Below, piece by piece: positions 62,594 to 64,000 of a stretch of DNA of 64,000 nucleotides. Below the pieces are notes generated by a model, which ran no database searches, was not told the origin of the DNA, and saw only the letters and a program-made list of their open reading frames with translations. The first letter of the stretch is position 1; every line of letters starts with the position of its first letter. A program made the translations under genes and the position numbers. The stretch lies in assembly GCF_030580915.1 (NCBI RefSeq), contig NZ_JAUQTA010000002.1:62001-126000 (forward strand). Reading direction: 5' to 3'. This DNA comes from Nocardioides jiangxiensis (GTDB taxonomy: Bacteria; Actinomycetota; Actinomycetes; Propionibacteriales; Nocardioidaceae).

Positions 62594-63537
62594 TGGCGGC
62601 ACGCGAGAAGCGCTGGCGCGGGCTCGACCGCCTGGAGCCGGCGGACCGGTCGTCCCGGTCCACCCTGGTGGCCCTGGTCCTGACCTGCGCGACCCTGATC
62701 ACGCTGGACCACGTGGGTGGGGCGCTCGACCCGGCGCGCCGGCTCGTCGGCGAGGTGGTCGGCCCCGCCGAGGACACCGCCAACGGCATCGTGGCTCCGT
62801 TCGAGGCGATCCCGCGCTGGTTCCACACCAGGAACGGGCTCGAGGACCGTGTCGCCGAGCTCGAGGCACGCAACGCGCAGCTCGAGCAGCAGGTCGCCAC
62901 GACGGCGCTCGACCGCAACCGCCTCGCGGAGTACGACGGCCTGGCCGGCACCGCGACCACGCTGGACCACGTGCTCGTGCCGGCCCACGTGATCGCCTAC
63001 GGGCCGGCCCAGTCGTTCTCGCAGACGGTGACCATCGACGCCGGCACCTCCTCGGGCATCCACGCCGACCTCACGGTGCTCAACAACGACGGCCTCGTCG
63101 GTCGTGTCCTCTCGGCCACGCGCACCACCGCGACCGTCGTCCTGCTGCTCGACCGCCACTCGGTGGTGGGCGGGCGGCTCGGCGGAAGCATGGAGGTCGG
63201 CTTCCTCCAGGGCCGCGGCCAGCTGTCGGGCGACGCGACGCTGGACCTCAAGCTCAACGACGGCGCGTTCATCGCCAACGAGGGCGACACGGCCGTGACG
63301 TGGGGCAGCGAGGACGGCGCCCCGTACATCGCCGGTGTGCCGATCGGGAAGGTCACCGCCGTGTACTCCAGCCCCCGGGAGACCTCCCGACGCGTGGAGA
63401 TCAAGCCCTTCGTCGACTTCACCTCGCTCGACCTCGTCGGCGTCGCGGTGCCGTCGGGCACCCACTCGGACCGTCGGCTCGTGAAGCCCGGCGCGGGCAC
63501 CGTGACCGCGGGCCAGGACAAGGAGAGCGGCCGATGA
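62593..63537 (+). CDS. mreC: Cell-shape protein MreC
   Basis: 314 residues: one membrane helix (about 23-43), a coiled coil (LEDRVAELEARNAQLEQQVA, about 82-103) and the MreC extracytoplasmic beta domain (GPAQSFSQTVTIDAGTSSGIHADLTVLNNDGLVGRV ... RHSVVGGRLGGS). It links MreB and the synthases. Overlaps mreB (TGATG at 62591-62595). Confidence 0.92.
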   Translation: MAAREKRWRGLDRLEPADRSSRSTLVALVLTCATLITLDHVGGALDPARRLVGEVVGPAEDTANGIVAPFEAIPRWFHTRNGLEDRVAELEARNAQLEQQVATTALDRNRLAEYDGLAGTATTLDHVLVPAHVIAYGPAQSFSQTVTIDAGTSSGIHADLTVLNNDGLVGRVLSATRTTATVVLLLDRHSVVGGRLGGSMEVGFLQGRGQLSGDATLDLKLNDGAFIANEGDTAVTWGSEDGAPYIAGVPIGKVTAVYSSPRETSRRVEIKPFVDFTSLDLVGVAVPSGTHSDRRLVKPGAGTVTAGQDKESGR

Positions 63538-64000
63538 GCCTGATCCGCGGCTTCGTCGCCCTTCTCGTCCTCCTCGTGGCCGTCGTGCTCCAGGTGACCT
63601 TCTTCCCGCACCTGGCCTGGCACGGCGTCGTCCCCGACCTGGCGCTGCTGGTCGTGGTCGCCGCGGGGCTCACGCGTGGCCCTCAGTTCGCCGCGGTCCT
63701 CGGCTTCACCGGCGGCCTCCTCCTCGACCTCGCCCCGCCGGCGGACCACTATGCAGGGCGGTGGGCGCTCGCGCTCGTCGTGGTCGGCTACCTCGTCGGT
63801 CGCCTGCGCGTACCGGGGCAGGGCGGTCGTCCCGAGCCGGTGATGGTCGTGGCGGCCGCGGCGGCGGCGTCGTTCCTCGGCACCTCGCTCTTCGCGCTCA
63901 CCGGGCTGCTCCTGCGTGACCCGGTCGTCTCCGTGCCGGACATGCTCCAGGTGATCCTGGTGGCCCTGGTCTGGGACGTCCTGCTCACGCCGCTGCTCGT
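63534..64000 (+). CDS. mreD: Rod shape-determining protein MreD (3' end beyond window)
   Basis: 155 codons are present. Small polytopic protein with at least four membrane helices (LIRGFVALLVLLVAVVLQVTFFPH, VVPDLALLVVVAAGL, FTGGLLLDLAPPADH, and the next pair). The position after mreC with an ATGA overlap identifies it. The gene runs off the window, so its length and any penicillin-binding protein gene after it cannot be seen. Confidence 0.88.
   Translation, partial: MSLIRGFVALLVLLVAVVLQVTFFPHLAWHGVVPDLALLVVVAAGLTRGPQFAAVLGFTGGLLLDLAPPADHYAGRWALALVVVGYLVGRLRVPGQGGRPEPVMVVAAAAAASFLGTSLFALTGLLLRDPVVSVPDMLQVILVALVWDVLLTPLL

Overview
The window is about 70 percent G+C by eye, with densely packed genes, many ATGA/GTGA stop-start overlaps, many GTG starts and several TANNNT boxes about 12 bases upstream of start codons (leaderless mRNAs). 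Gene content and order fit an actinobacterium: the string pepN, rpiB, nei, tig, clpP1, clpP2, clpX, valS, folC, DUF4233, ndk resembles the Mycobacterium tuberculosis Rv2467-Rv2445 neighbourhood as I remember it, but here it continues into mreB-mreC-mreD, which mycobacteria lack. A Nocardioides-like member of the Propionibacteriales is my best guess; this is an inference from content, not a database match. No rRNA, insertion sequence, prophage or CRISPR array was seen.

Layout. 1-5.9 kb: start of an MmpL-type exporter with a palindromic operator, pirin, tRNA-Arg, a MauE/DsbA-like pair, oligoribonuclease, tRNA-His, a GNAT protein and an Xaa-Pro aminopeptidase. 5.9-10.5 kb: an overlapping operon of a PrsW-family membrane protease and two bacterial dynamin-like GTPases. 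10.5-14.6 kb: an operon joining cysteine dioxygenase and a rhodanese to a complete osmoprotectant-type ABC importer. 14.7-20.6 kb: a second-type SSB, EttA, a thiolase-MarR pair, a double hot-dog thioesterase and a truncated haemoglobin. 20.7-29.6 kb: OsmC, an APC permease divergent from a KdpD/KdpE-like two-component system, an MscS channel, two small genes and aminopeptidase N; three of the intergenic regions between convergent genes here carry one family of 18-bp palindromic repeats, one of them expanded to a 22-bp tandem array. 29.6-35.8 kb: a GntR-controlled asparagine/aspartate catabolic operon and a chromate transporter. 35.8-45.2 kb: an amidase, MetRS, a DUF885 protein, a nitroreductase, RpiB, an Nei-type glycosylase, a PP2C phosphatase, tRNA-Gly and tRNA-Pro. 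45.2-52.4 kb: trigger factor, a catalytically dead lipase homologue next to an intact paralogue, an SRPBCC protein, clpP1-clpP2-clpX. 52.4-64 kb: a small secreted-like protein, a fourth copy of the palindromic repeat, an archaeal-type ValRS, folC, ndk, a lipoprotein, a surface-type protein and mreBCD (mreD runs off the end).

How the parts work together. Tig, ClpP1P2 and ClpX form the folding and proteolysis core. The asparagine operon reads as uptake, deamidation and aspartate deamination under one repressor. The Kdp-like sensor, regulator and permease look like a stand-alone ion or osmotic module. The most unusual elements are the palindromic repeat family confined to convergent gene ends, the cysteine dioxygenase/transporter operon, the dead lipase paired with a live one, and the archaeal-type ValRS.
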